From Byssothecium circinans (taxonomy: Eukaryota; Ascomycota; Dothideomycetes; Pleosporales; Massarinaceae), in the NCBI GenBank assembly GCA_010015675.1, contig ML977066.1:12164-41218 (forward strand): a DNA stretch of 29,055 nucleotides, given 5' to 3'. The translations under genes were made by a program, and so were the position numbers. A model generated the notes under the pieces. The model was not told the origin of the DNA and did no database searches. It saw nothing but the letters and a program-made list of their open reading frames with translations. Below are positions 10,344 to 20,574 of the stretch, piece by piece (position 1 is the first letter of the stretch; each line of letters starts with the position of its first letter).

Positions 10344-10594
10344 TACCGGCAATGTGACGGTTATAGGAAAGGGGTTGGGTCTGGTTGGGCTGTACGAAGT
10401 TGTACGGATTTGTCGTTTCCCAGTCCATTGCCTGAGGAGTAGGATGAAGTCCGAAAAGGCTATCTAAAAAATTTGTGCGATGGACATGATCAGGTGCTTC
10501 TTGAATTTTCGAACGAAAGATGGTGATGAACCGGGATAAACCACGCGAGTCTGGCAAAGAAATGACACAATAAGAAACTATTCCCACCAGTAGA

Positions 10595-12358
10595 CTATGG
10601 GTATTGAAACCAATCGTCCCAAGTTTTCCTGTTTTTGATCGCGTCTCTAAGGAAATCTTTGCGGACCTTGAGCTCAGCTGCTGTCGCTTTGCCACACATG
10701 GTTGAAAACGTCTCTCCTACGCCACGGTCCCCTAACAAGCTGCGCTTCGTTTTTGCCGTGTCCAGTTTTAGCATCCATTCGTCCATGAAATCTTCTAACG
10801 TGTCTTTGGCCTTGAGCCACTTGTCCTCCAAGAAGTCCTCCCATTGTTCTTTCAGGGGTCCTTCGTTCATGCGCTTGAATTTCTCCGTAATTTGCTTTGG
10901 CTTTTGGGGGTCGGTGTTGTCTGTAAACATCCTTTCTACTGGGACATCATTCTGGGTATTCGGTGGCTTCTTCCCGGTTGTTTCCAGTTTCCTCTCTGCA
11001 TACTCCAAAGCCGCGCCGATACGGTCGGCCTGAGCTTTCATGATCTTCTGTATCAGCGGGTGATTATGGTATTCATAAACAGCCAACACATCTCGTAACT
11101 TCCTTGCGGCATCTGCGAGGCCCTCGTTTCTGTTCGTGTTTCCGGCTTTCCATTTGTTTGCGGTAGACTGTCTTTTGTAATCGTTGGCGATGTTTCTTTT
11201 CATGTCGGCCTCTGACACAACGGCTTTACCGTCCCATACCTGCCTGCGGTCAGTGCACTGATTGGTGTGTCACGAGATGTGGATGCACGTACCGTCATTT
11301 TCTTCGTGTTAACATCGTCATGAAGAGAGACGAACTCGTGCTCGTAAAAGCTGGCGATCCTCTTTGTTTGGGGAGTGGCTGGGTTGCCAGGATATTGGTG
11401 CACCACCCAATCGATAGCCTTCTCCCTCTCCCCTTTGATTTGGCGCTTTACCGGTGGTCCATCATTCGATCCATCGTTCTTCCACTTTTGCACTGTTAGG
11501 TCTGTGTCGATTGGGATTTCTTCGTCGAACCATTTCGCAAAATGCAAGCAGCGAGCAGCGCTCTCTTTGCAATCAATGAATTGAAGAAGTGTGTTCCACT
11601 CGAGAACATGCTCGACCGACACTGCACGGTTTTTGACCAATGATTGTGTTGGCGTCCCGCCGCCACTCGGCTTCTTCGTTACCATGACAGGCGGCCGGTT
11701 TTGGAATTTGGTATCCAGCTGCAAGTTCCAGTGTCCCTTCTTGTCGGGTCGGTTCCATGGCCAGAAGTCGAAGACCAGGGGAGAGCCCTGCAAGCAGAAG
11801 AGACATGGTTAGTAGTCGCAAGTGGCCAATTTTCTGGAGCCTTACCTTCTTGCCAGGACCGCCTTGATCGTCTTCAAAGTCTGAGTTTTCGGGAAACGGA
11901 TAAGTTTTCAACGTGAATCCACCAATATCGCTACCTAGATATGTGGTCTTGCAGGCGCCCACTTTACTTTTTTCGTCACGCTTTCTCAAGCTACGCTCCT
12001 GCAGTGCCGTACCGAAATCGATATTCCGCCATGCAGGCATTTCACCCAGCTCCGTAAGCTCGGCTTCCTCTTCGGCGGTAAACGTATAGGGGCTGTACGT
12101 ATCGCAGTCGGTGCATTCATCGTCGTCATCATTGTTGCTAGTTCCAGGAGGAGGAGGAGGAGGAGGAGCACGCCGTTCCAGATAAATAACATCTTCGTCA
12201 CCGTCAACTTCAGTGTGAACAACATCGTAGTCCCTTAACCACATCCCAGGAGCACCTGGGAATGCATCACGGAGTTGGAGGGTGCCATCTGGAAGGCCGG
12301 CAAAGCCAAAGGGAGCGAAGGAAAGAAAAGAAAGAATTAATGCCGTAGTGTACGCCAT
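10595..12358 (-). CDS. Secreted protein of unknown function with poly-Pro/acidic N-terminal part
   Basis: Three exons, 12358-11846, 11787-11293 and 11239-10595, give 550 aa; both introns (58 and 53 bp) are phase 0. The first acceptor-like AG of intron 2 would lead straight to a stop, so the second (GCAG before GTATGG) is used. Residues 1-20 form a signal peptide. Pro65-71, an acidic run at 77-81, CTDC at 82-85 and a dibasic KR at 126-127 follow; another KR lies at 285-286. The middle holds FDFWPWNRPDKKGHW, VEHVLEW (229-235) and IDWVVHQYPG. The C-terminal 214 residues are highly charged and helical, ending WDDWFQYP. From memory the EHVLEW region recalls large secreted ascomycete proteins sometimes found beside GH18 chitinases, but no chitinase is here. 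The start at 12358 is preferred to 12406 because it gives a clean signal peptide and a TATA box 60 bp away. Secretion is likely; function unknown. Confidence 0.82.
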
Positions 12359-12417
12359 AATAGAAATTTGATCGCTACAAATACTGATACATCTTTGTGA
12401 GTCCACGCCATTTTGGT

Positions 12418-12425
12418 TTTATATA
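12418..12425 (-). promoter_or_regulatory. TATA box candidate for the 550-aa secreted protein gene
   Basis: TATATAAA on the minus strand lies 60 bp upstream of the chosen ATG (12358) and only 12 bp from an alternative in-frame ATG (12406). The spacing supports the downstream start. Confidence 0.4.
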
Positions 12426-13321
12426 AGAGTCTCGGATGGGAGCCATTTGCCCCTGACTCTTCTAAGCTAAGGTTGTGGTGTACGAAGGCACGATCTCGAC
12501 AGCCTGCATGTCCGTACCGCGTCCTGCGCACTAAATAGGCAGTAAAACGAAGCAAGGTCACAATTAGATACAATCAAATTGGGACGTGGCTTTTCAGCTC
12601 CGCATCATCTAACACCGAAAGCTGAAGTCCTCAATGCTGACGCGAGCAACGGTGGAGTGGTTTTCCGACTTGGCAAAAGCAACAACACTAAGTTGATTAA
12701 GGAGATATCTCCCGACATCCCAATCATTATTTACTCACGTGATGAATCTTTCAACTGGGGCACCCTTTTCAATCATGCGGAGCTAACGTTACTGCATTGG
12801 TATAGTCTTGTAATCGTTTTGCTATATTTGCTCTATGAGTAAAAAAGTGTAGTAGCCTGTAGTCTCCTGCTACCGGTAAAAAATTTACAGATTCATTTGA
12901 TGGATCCATTCCAAGGTTCCAAGGTTCCAAGGTTGTGAGAAACGCACGTGACATGACTAATGCTCAACAAATTCCGTACCATAGGATCAGATCCTTGTCT
13001 AGCTTCTCGGGCCTCCACGCCTCCACACGAACTATCAGCAATTCACTATCAGCCACGATTCTTACCTAAGTTATGGTAGCTACCTCAAGGCATCAAACAA
13101 CCTTTTGACAATCCGCGAGAATATCCCAAATTGGCGTTGTTATGTCGGTTTTCGAGATTGCTGTTTCTAAGACACGATATTCTAAGCGCTTTTCATCAAC
13201 GCTGATTTCGCCGTTGTTGCTGCTTCTCGTCACCGCAAATTTTCGAACGCACTTATCCGAGACCATACATCAACTATTGCCGTGCATGCGATAAAGCTAT
13301 CATAGGCTACCCTACAACAAT
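12426..13321. other. Divergent intergenic region
   Basis: This is about 900 bp between the 550-aa secreted protein gene (minus) and the second F-box-like gene (plus). The plus-strand frame at 12579-12842 (87 aa) has no domain and no usable context, and is not called. A short triplication of a CCAAGGTT-like unit is seen at about 12910-12936. Confidence 0.45.
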
Positions 13322-15289
13322 ATGGACAAAATTCCTCCCGAAATCCTCTCACAAATCGTCAACGCTGTGGCCGACGACGGAACACCTCTTGCTCCATACG
13401 CCCCAATCTCCCGTCACTTCCGCGCCGCCGTCGAACAGCGAACCTTCGAACGCCTCATTCTAACAACACACGACCTTTCACAGTTCCGTGAGCTCTTCAG
13501 AGGAGCAAATGTCCATCGTCGGCGCTTCCTCCTACGGATCTTATTCCGCTTCGTACTGCCGGATGACGGCCCAGATCCTTGCTGTGAAGCTGGTCGCGTG
13601 CTGGACCGCAGAGCAGATTCCCAATCATTTACTGAATCGGTGAAGACGTTGTTTGGAATTATCAGTGATCTCAGGAAACACTGCCCAACGCCTCCGCCAC
13701 CCCTATACCTCCGTTTCGTCAATGCAATCCGCGATTCTGATCCCCCGTATCGAAACTATGGCTGGTGCAGGCGCAAAAGAAGAGAGCATACTGAGGACGA
13801 CGAAATTCGTTCCAGGGTTCAGCGCGGGTTTTACGAGTTTTTGCCTGAGAAGTTACCGGCGCTGGAGGATGTGACAGAATTTGATTTTGGGGGCGGGGAG
13901 GATTTGGAGGATTTGGCAAGAGGATGGATAGGCTTGATATTGGAAACACTTCCGGCACTAGAGGCGTTGATGTTAGATGTGCTGGATAACATCGAGTGGG
14001 GAATTGGAGTTAGGAGGCAGTTGAGTGAAGGTGTGTGTATTCTTTTTCCTAGTTTCTGCGTCTATCGATCTAGATGGTAGAAAAACAAGTGAGATGAAAC
14101 CATACTAACAATATCCAGACCTTACAAAATCCCTCCTTCGCCTCTCCCTCTCTTGCCTGAAACATCTCACTTTAACCATCCGTCACACCCGCCTCGAGGA
14201 CGAATCCACAATTCCTCCCGAAATTCTTCACGATGCCACCACCACGATCAGCGATAAACTTTCCAACCCTCGACTCATCCTCACGCACCTTTCTACCCTT
14301 CCCCGATTGACAACACTCCATCTAAGAGGCCCACTGATCATAACGCCCGTCTTCTTCTCTTCCCTTCCCTCCACCGCATTTCCGACACTAATACATTTCC
14401 ACCTCGACTTCGCGCCCGAAACAGCTGATGGGCACTGGTTTTTTGAGCGCGATGACGAGTGGATTGAGGAGCTGCGTGATAAGGATGATGAGTCGTCATC
14501 TGAAAAATCTTACCACGAAAACCAGTCGTCCACCTCAGGCGATGATTATGATGACGATGAAGACGAAGAAGACATGGACGAAGACGATGATGAAGGTATG
14601 CGCAATAATCTCTTTCTCCATCTTCTTGCTTCGGCTCTCCCTCTCAATCCCGACATATACAGAGCACTTCCAGAGCACTTCCAACTGTTGTTTCGTCCAA
14701 AACCCCGCATCCTCTTGGTATCATAATCTCCAAGAATTCCAACGTGGGCTAACCTGTACTGTTACCTTCTCCAGAACCAAAACCCCTTCCCCGCCCAGGA
14801 AAGCATCCGAACTACGAGGGCCCAGTATCTCAGTCACGTAGCCGAATAAATCATTTCCGCACCTTACCCTCATCCGCCACGCTCTCCCCTCTCCTCATTG
14901 CTGCGGCAGAAATAGTGAAAAATGCTTCCCGTCTCCGCAAGTTCATTATGCGGGTTCGCGACACCTTAACCCCTGAAGCCGAAGACAACACTCTGTACAC
15001 TTATCCCGCCCTAAAACGGACCTTCGAAATTATGCTTCTCCGGCCCAGCGAAGTACACTCGGGATTCAATCTCAACCTCGCATTTGATGAAGAACGCTAC
15101 ATAACCCAACACCGGATGTGGTGGAGAGTGGGGAATAGGTGGAGGCCTGGTAAGGATGTTTTAGAGGCGTGGAGGGAGGCTATTGGAGACGGGGGGATAG
15201 TGGGGTTTCTGGATGAAGAGAGGTTTGAAAAGGATACAGAATTTGCTCGTCGGATGGAGTTTTATCGCGGAGATGTTGAGATCGTTTGA
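13322..15289 (+). CDS. F-box-like protein with acidic insert, three exons
   Basis: Exons 13322-14030, 14119-14595 and 14775-15289 give 566 aa; introns are 88 and 179 bp, both phase 1, the second with CTAAC and CTCCAG before the acceptor. Residues 2-46 resemble an F-box: IPPEILSQIV at 4-13, then an ISRHFRAAVE-like helix and RTFERLIL. The rest has leucine-rich stretches (ETLPALEALMLDVL, LPRLTTLHLRGPL) that suggest weak LRR-like repeats. A long Asp/Glu-rich run closes exon 2. The C-terminal part (TPEAEDNTLYTYP to the end) is Trp- and Arg-rich. F-box proteins recruit substrates to SCF ubiquitin ligases; the substrate here is unknown. If intron 2 were retained the frame would end at 14724-14726, losing the C-terminal domain. 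The start ATG follows an adenine-rich leader (ACAATATGG). Confidence 0.82.
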
Positions 15290-15503
15290 TAAGAGGGCGA
15301 AATAGGATCATTTGATGAGAGTCTTCGTGCAACGTCGTTCTCCGGAGCGTCTTAGTGGGTCGTATCTTGCTAATACAAGATCTAGCTGATTAAACACACA
15401 GTCTAAGTTTATCCTGTCCAAATAACCACCCAGCAAAAACACCGTCTTCCTAAACAACTCGATCCAAAACTCCGTACCCACTACAACACCCACAGGTCTT
15501 CCC

Positions 15504-15932
15504 TCAAACGCTAGTACTCAAAGGCCCTGGTGGAGTTAAACCCTCCGTAATAGATGGCCCCACCCCAAAATCACACATAGGACTATCCTCACACATATCC
15601 CACACCTCAAAGCTGTTGTACTCCGCCGCGCCAACCTTTCCACTGCACCCAAAGTCCGTCTGTCCCAGCATCTGCCCCGGATCGCACTCCTCGTCTTTGA
15701 AGAAAACCATGAAGTTGGATTGATCGCGAAGGTTGCCGTCCTCGACTTCAAGGGTGACGCCTTTTTCGTCTGGGAAGCGCTTCTGGCACCCGTCTTGGGC
15801 CGTGATGTTGCCGGCGCGCATGATGGCGCGGAAATCGGGTACGCAGTTGCTGGTTCCTACTGTGGCGTAGGAAATGGCGGTGACACTGCTGAGGAAGAGA
15901 GTAAAGAGTGGGAAGATGGTTTGGAGATGCAT
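15504..15932 (-). CDS. Small secreted six-cysteine protein, effector-like
   Basis: A single exon encodes 142 aa. A clear signal peptide covers about residues 1-19 (ending SVTA). The mature part has six cysteines, C30, C49, C83, C96, C114 and C120, an even number that fits three disulfides, and is acidic. There is no membrane segment or GPI signal, and the tail is Pro/Gly/Ser-rich. Small size, secretion and paired cysteines are the usual criteria for candidate effectors or antimicrobial/adhesion proteins of fungi, but no known family was recognised. It lies 214 bp from the convergent F-box-like gene and points away from the cysteine-rich gene that starts at 16714. Confidence 0.75.
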   Translation of the reverse strand: MHLQTIFPLFTLFLSSVTAISYATVGTSNCVPDFRAIMRAGNITAQDGCQKRFPDEKGVTLEVEDGNLRDQSNFMVFFKDEECDPGQMLGQTDFGCSGKVGAAEYNSFEVWDMCEDSPMCDFGVGPSITEGLTPPGPLSTSV

Positions 15933-16713
15933 TGCGGAACTGGGGGCATCGTTAGCAACTTTGGCTCATGAGGTGGGTGGGCGGAACGGACGTTTGGGTT
16001 GTTAAAGGACGCTTTTGCTCTGTGAAGAAATGGAATTTTAATTTGCTGAACGGCGTGTTTTCTCTGCGGGGGACGGATTGAGAATAGTATAAGATAAGGT
16101 GAATTGAATATAGAGAGGATGTTTAAGAAAAAGGACTGTCGAGTTCGCTTTTCATCAGCAAACAATCAATACATACCGAATCAGGCCATTAACGAAAGAA
16201 ACCACTAATTCGAACGTCCACCAGATGCGCCATCTACCTAGGTATAACAAGTCCGTTCTCCGTGTCCGTAACAAATGCTGATCATGACTTTGCGCAGTTT
16301 CATCCCTTGTTCTGCAGCTCAGCAAGCCTATCCGGGGTAATAAACGAAGAAAATTACCCAAAATAGAAACTAGCGCGATGTGTAATCGGCCCCTAAAAGG
16401 ACGTTCGGAGCTGGACAATCTAGGCTCAAGTTAACCGACCTAAGCTTACCGAGCTGGTGCGTGTTCTAATCTTGAACAGCTGAATCTGGTTATTAAAAAA
16501 AGTTCTTGAGTTTGTAAGGTGGTGGTGATGTCCGATACATTTACCTTCAATGGTATCTTCAAATTAGGAACCATGTCCTTTATTTTTTCTTTCTTGTTGT
16601 GCTAAATTTACAAGCTCTTAGTTTTATTTACTCTTTACCTTCTTTATTATTTCCTATCAACTTTCGTTACCTCCGTCGCTCTTTACTTTCTACCGGCCGC
16701 TGTTACCGCAAAT
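15933..16713. other. Divergent intergenic region
   Basis: This is about 780 bp between the divergent genes for the 142-aa and 546-aa secreted proteins, and holds both promoters. Pyrimidine-rich sequence directly before 16714 is typical of fungal core promoters. The minus-strand frames at 15857-16165 and 16155-16418 lack domains and are not called. Confidence 0.45.
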
Positions 16714-18468
16714 ATGCTCGGTATCGTGCAAATGCTCACTTTGAGCATCGGGCTCTTACTCCACACCACCTCCGCCGCTCCCTCCATCTCTTCCAGTAAC
16801 CTTGAGAGCCTAAGCCTCGCTTCAATCAGGAATCTTGACCTCCGAGACTTAAATGGTCCTGGTAGCACTGCGAACTTGGAAATCCGGGGCGTAGTTGGAG
16901 GCCGCAAGAAGCGATATGTAATCGCTCGCCAGGTCAGCAGCACCAACAATCAGAAGGATATGTGCTGTGTGAACATTTCAAAAGCCGACTGTACCAACAA
17001 CAAACCGAAAGGATATTTGCGACGAAGCGATTGTTCTTGTCAACTGTGTCCAAACGGTATGCCTTCTGTAAGCCCTCCTGGCTCAGTGTACAAAACTGAC
17101 CAAAAGCTGTAGGTCAAAAACCAAACCCAAAGCGAAACGGCTGCGAGCCCGACAAAGTCGCCTGTCCAACAGGACAGAAGCAGAACGAAGCTACGGGCAA
17201 ATGCGAAGACGACGCTTGCCCCCCAGGTACGCCCAGCCCTCTCCTTTTAAACCGCACCAAACCAGACTGACACCCCCATCAAAGGCAAAAAGAAAGATCC
17301 CTCAGGGAAATGTACCGACGAACCCAAACCAAACGATCCTAAAAAAGGCAAATGCCCCACAGGCCAAATCCTCGACACAGCCCTCGGCGGCCAAACCGCC
17401 AACACGAACAACCCCTCCTGCGTCCCCGACGACAGCTCCAAATGCAAGCCCGGCGAGATCCCCGCGACGCGCGCCGCCGGCGACATAGACCCCAATAAAC
17501 CCGTAAAGTGCGGCAAAGCGCCCAAGGAGAGCAAACAATGCGATCCCAGAACGCAGTACATCGCCACCGAACTCTATGACAACTTCGACGGCACTTTCGA
17601 AGCGACGCAGTCCTGCAAGCGCACGAAGAGATACGCAGACGCGAAGACGGAGAAGGTGAAAGACGTGCAGCCGAAGAAAAAAGCGAAATGGGACACCCCT
17701 GACGCGAAGCAGCAGCGCGAGAAGAGGAAAGCAGCCGAAGAGCAGCGCAAGAAAGACGAGGAGGAGAAGATTAAGAAGGGAGAAATGGATCGCGAGGAGC
17801 AGCGGCGAAGGCCGAAGAAGAGATCACGAATGGGGTATTGTCTCCCTCTCGCCGCGTTTATGGAGGCTGGGATGGCGGAGATAGGGTTGAAGAGGGGGGT
17901 TAATATTGATGATGATGCGGATGCTTTCAATGCGACGTTGATGGGTTTGTGGACGAGGGATGATGCTATTGATGAGGGGAATATGAATGAATGGAGCACG
18001 GAGTTCTTCGACGAGGAGTTTGTTCAGTCGGATGGAATTGTGGAGTATTGGCCGCAGGACGCGCAGTGGGTGGAGAATATTGGGACGATTGATGCGAATG
18101 AGTGGGTCAAGATTTATGTGAAGAAGATGGAGGAACACGGCAAGAGAGAGGCAGGGGAATTGAGTGTGAGTGCGAGCCATCAACTTGAAGAGCGTGATGG
18201 TCTAGGTGAGATATTCACTGCAATTGGGAGTTGGTTTGCTCGTCTCTTCATCCGTACTGGAGTTAGTACTGCTGCGAGGTTTGCTACGCGGGTCGCTGGG
18301 GCGTCGAAGAGGATGGCGAAGATTTTAGAGAAGGAACCGACGCGGTTGTTTAAAGTGGCGCAGAGAGGGAAGGGAGGGTCCTTGCAGGGCATGCAGAATG
18401 CGGCGAGGAAACTTCAGGGGAACAAATATCTGAAGAACTGTCTTGAGCAGGCTAAGCCAGGTATTTGA
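16714..18468 (+). CDS. Large secreted cysteine-rich protein with CPxG repeats, unknown function
   Basis: Exons 16714-17056, 17113-17226 and 17285-18468 (introns 56 and 58 bp, both phase 1) give 546 aa. Residues 1-22 are a signal peptide. A GGRKKR site at 62-67 is a strong Kex2-type processing candidate. Then come a Cys cluster (C84, C85, C93, C107, C109, C112) and, through exons 2 and 3, repeated C-P-x-G units (ACPTGQK, ACPPGKK, KCPTGQI and the looser KCKPGEI). Residues about 282-334 are an extremely charged Lys/Glu/Arg helix, probably coiled coil, ending in a second basic site (PKKRSR, 329-334). The last 200 residues hold acidic D/E/W-rich sequence, then LGEIFTAIGSWFARLF and a basic, Gly/Ala-rich tail. 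This layout suggests a secreted precursor cut into a Cys-rich domain and a C-terminal helical product. No known family can be assigned. Confidence 0.82.
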
Positions 18469-19228
18469 GCCGTTGGTGTGGGAGAGCGCGCGAGCTTAGG
18501 GGATGGTGATGATGGGAAGGAAATCGAGTATCGCAAGAGGTCTAGGATGGCATGTTTGATCCATTATTGTTTCTATAGGAGATATACGCCCTCGACTGCC
18601 AATGATCTCAACACCCCAACGTCGGATCAATTGTACTTACATCCTATTAATAATACAATCAGCGGCTTCGTTAATTAAGTAATAATAACTGTCGACATTG
18701 GGAATTATTAATGCAAGGCCTTGATAATGATTAAGATACATGAATCTGTAAGTCGCATTTCAACAACCATTTCTTGCGAAATGCTGAACCACCTGCGGAA
18801 AACTTACATACCCATAAGTCTAGATTCTGTAGCCTACACAGACCTTTCCGAGCAACCGTGTATTTCCACAACGAAGTGCCCGCCGACAAACACGAGCAAC
18901 CCATAGTATGTCTCTTCCCAACCCCCAAACAAGGTCTACCGGCGAAACTAGTAGATAGCAGAAGAAAAGTAATAAGGAGCAAGGGAAGAGGGAAGAGAGA
19001 ATCGAAGAGGAATTCGGGGGAGACGTGAACGTGTGGAGCTACCCATGATATCCTACTTTTTTGGTAGTTATAGAACAAGTTAGGAATCAAGATGATCTTC
19101 GAGAATACTTGGAACAGCCAGATGCATATGAAGTATGCTCTCATAACCTGCACGTGCCTAGATATCACATAACCTGTGCACCACCCACGATACGATCCCG
19201 CCAAAGCCCCCTCCCCTCCCTTCCCCCT
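18469..19228. other. Intergenic region downstream of two convergent genes
   Basis: This is about 760 bp between the 3' ends of the 546-aa secreted protein gene and the xylanase. It has AT-rich runs at 18640-18740 but no gene. Short frames on both strands (18478-18678, 18774-19028) show no domain or codon pattern. Confidence 0.45.
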
Positions 19229-19958
19229 CTACCCAACCTCCAAACTCGCACTCCCACTCGGCACAGGGTAGCTCTTATTACTAAACCCCTCCACCGCCAG
19301 GATCATATAATTATGCCCCCCCAGCCTCATCCCCACCTTCTGCCACTCAGTAAAATGCCTCCCGGTGGTCACCGACCCACTACTCCTCGGCTCCGTGCGC
19401 ACCGACCAGAACTGGTAAAACGTACTCGTGCCCTGGATCGACGGCTTATTGACCCGCTGCGACTGATACAGATTATACGTCCCTTCGTCGGAGCTGAAGT
19501 TTCCCTTCAGCGTCCACGGCTCGCCCGGCGCGAGGTCCCCGTGGTTCTCTACGATGTAGTATTCGATCAGCGGGTTCGTGGTCCAGCCGTAGATGGCGAG
19601 GTAGCCTGGGCCCGTGGGCGTGTAGGTGCCGCTGTATTTTACGGTTCTATGTGGGAGTGGCGGTTAGTGGATGGATGGGGATGTGGGATGGAGGGTTTGC
19701 GTTGGGGTTGGGGGGAAAGGGGGAGATGATGTACCTCGAACCCCCGGGGCTCCAGCCTTTACCGCATACGAAACCCCCGCCGCCGGACCAGTTCGCGGTG
19801 TAGCTACCCCCGTTTCCGTTGTTGCAGCGGTGGCTTCCGCCGCCTTCTTGCCAGAAGGACCAGAAGTAGCCTTGTCTTTCGAAGAGTTGGGGTGGTGTGG
19901 CGTTGGCTAGGATTGCGGAGGAGAGGACGGCGAGGGCGGAAAGGAGGATGGAAAACAT
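19229..19958 (-). CDS. GH11 endo-1,4-beta-xylanase
   Basis: Two exons, 19958-19735 and 19646-19229, with an 88-bp phase-2 intron, give 213 aa, normal for GH11. A signal peptide covers about residues 1-20, and a short propeptide may end at ER-Q (28/29). GH11 landmarks run in order: SFWQEGG, YTANWSGGGGFVCGKGWSPG (53-72), TVKYSGTY, YGWTTNPLIEYYIVE with the likely nucleophile E103, then Y188-MILAVEGFS with the likely acid/base E194. The intron falls after GGSR, directly before the conserved TVKYSGTY segment. The enzyme cuts internal beta-1,4 links in plant-cell-wall xylan and acts outside the cell. There is no CBM1, so it is a single-domain enzyme. Odd points are Gly62 where most family members have Asn or Asp next to the acid/base, and cysteines C45 and C65 in the same sheet. 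A TATA box and possible XlnR and CreA sites lie upstream. Confidence 0.95.
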
Positions 19959-20027
19959 GGTGTTGGGTTTGTTCTCAGGGCACTGGGTTGTGGTCTTGAG
20001 ATCTTCCCGTCCTCAATGTTGGCAGTG

Positions 20028-20033
20028 TTTATA
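20028..20033 (-). promoter_or_regulatory. TATA box candidate for the xylanase gene
   Basis: TATAAA on the minus strand lies 70 bp upstream of the xylanase ATG, a normal distance for a strongly induced fungal secretory gene. Confidence 0.45.
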
Positions 20034-20574
20034 CTTGGTCCCCTACATTACATATCTAAACTCCCAAGAATCATCTCCACAAAGCCAAGCTCGGTTTGAG
20101 ATACTTCGGTGAATGTTTGTGGGTCGTCCAAGACTCTCATTAGGCTGAAGGATAGAGATGGACATTGAGGTTTCCGCTGGTCCTTGAATACTTTTTCGCA
20201 GAGTGTGGTACGGAGCACTCGTCAAGTCATTTGATGAGAGAGGTAAATGCTCGGTAACCAATGATGCCGAGACGATAGATGGATGCCTCATTGAGTGCCG
20301 CCTGCGTTCCGGCAGAAGTCGGGTTCCTCCTTGCGTTTAACCGAAAGCCCATTTGTGGGGTGCAGTAACTTTAATCACATATATGACGATGAGGAATGAA
20401 CGAATCGAAGGGTGCTAGCGATACCGTTGAGATCAACATAGGTAGATTGCCTTGACCTTGTCGTCTGCTCCTCTGTCAGACAGGAGCGTCAAAGATGCAC
20501 GTCCCAAAACGCCGCGGCTATGCAATAAACACACTTACTTCAAAAGCGAACATGATCGAATCCACCAGCACACT
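20034..20574. other. Intergenic region between xylanase promoter and SRP54 3' end
   Basis: About 540 bp hold the upstream region of the xylanase gene and the 3' flank of SRP54, both on the minus strand. Short frames present (for example minus 20043-20291) have no recognisable features. Confidence 0.45.
20336..20360 (-). promoter_or_regulatory. Possible XlnR/Xyr1 and CreA binding sites upstream of the xylanase
   Basis: Minus-strand GGTTAAA (20336-20342) fits the XlnR/Xyr1 core GGNTAAA. GTGGGG (plus strand, 20355-20360) fits the CreA consensus SYGGRG. They lie about 380-400 bp upstream of the xylanase start, next to each other. Both motifs are short enough to occur by chance, and the region also lies 215-240 bp from the 3' end of SRP54. 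Confidence 0.25.

Noticed and set aside
12359..12406. Upstream in-frame ATG adding 16 residues to the 550-aa secreted protein
   Set aside because: It would put a Cys-containing polar stretch before the signal peptide and lies only 12 bp from the TATA-like element.
19061..19729. 222-aa plus-strand frame over the xylanase
   Set aside because: Antisense shadow of GH11 exon 2, whose catalytic motifs are clear on the minus strand.
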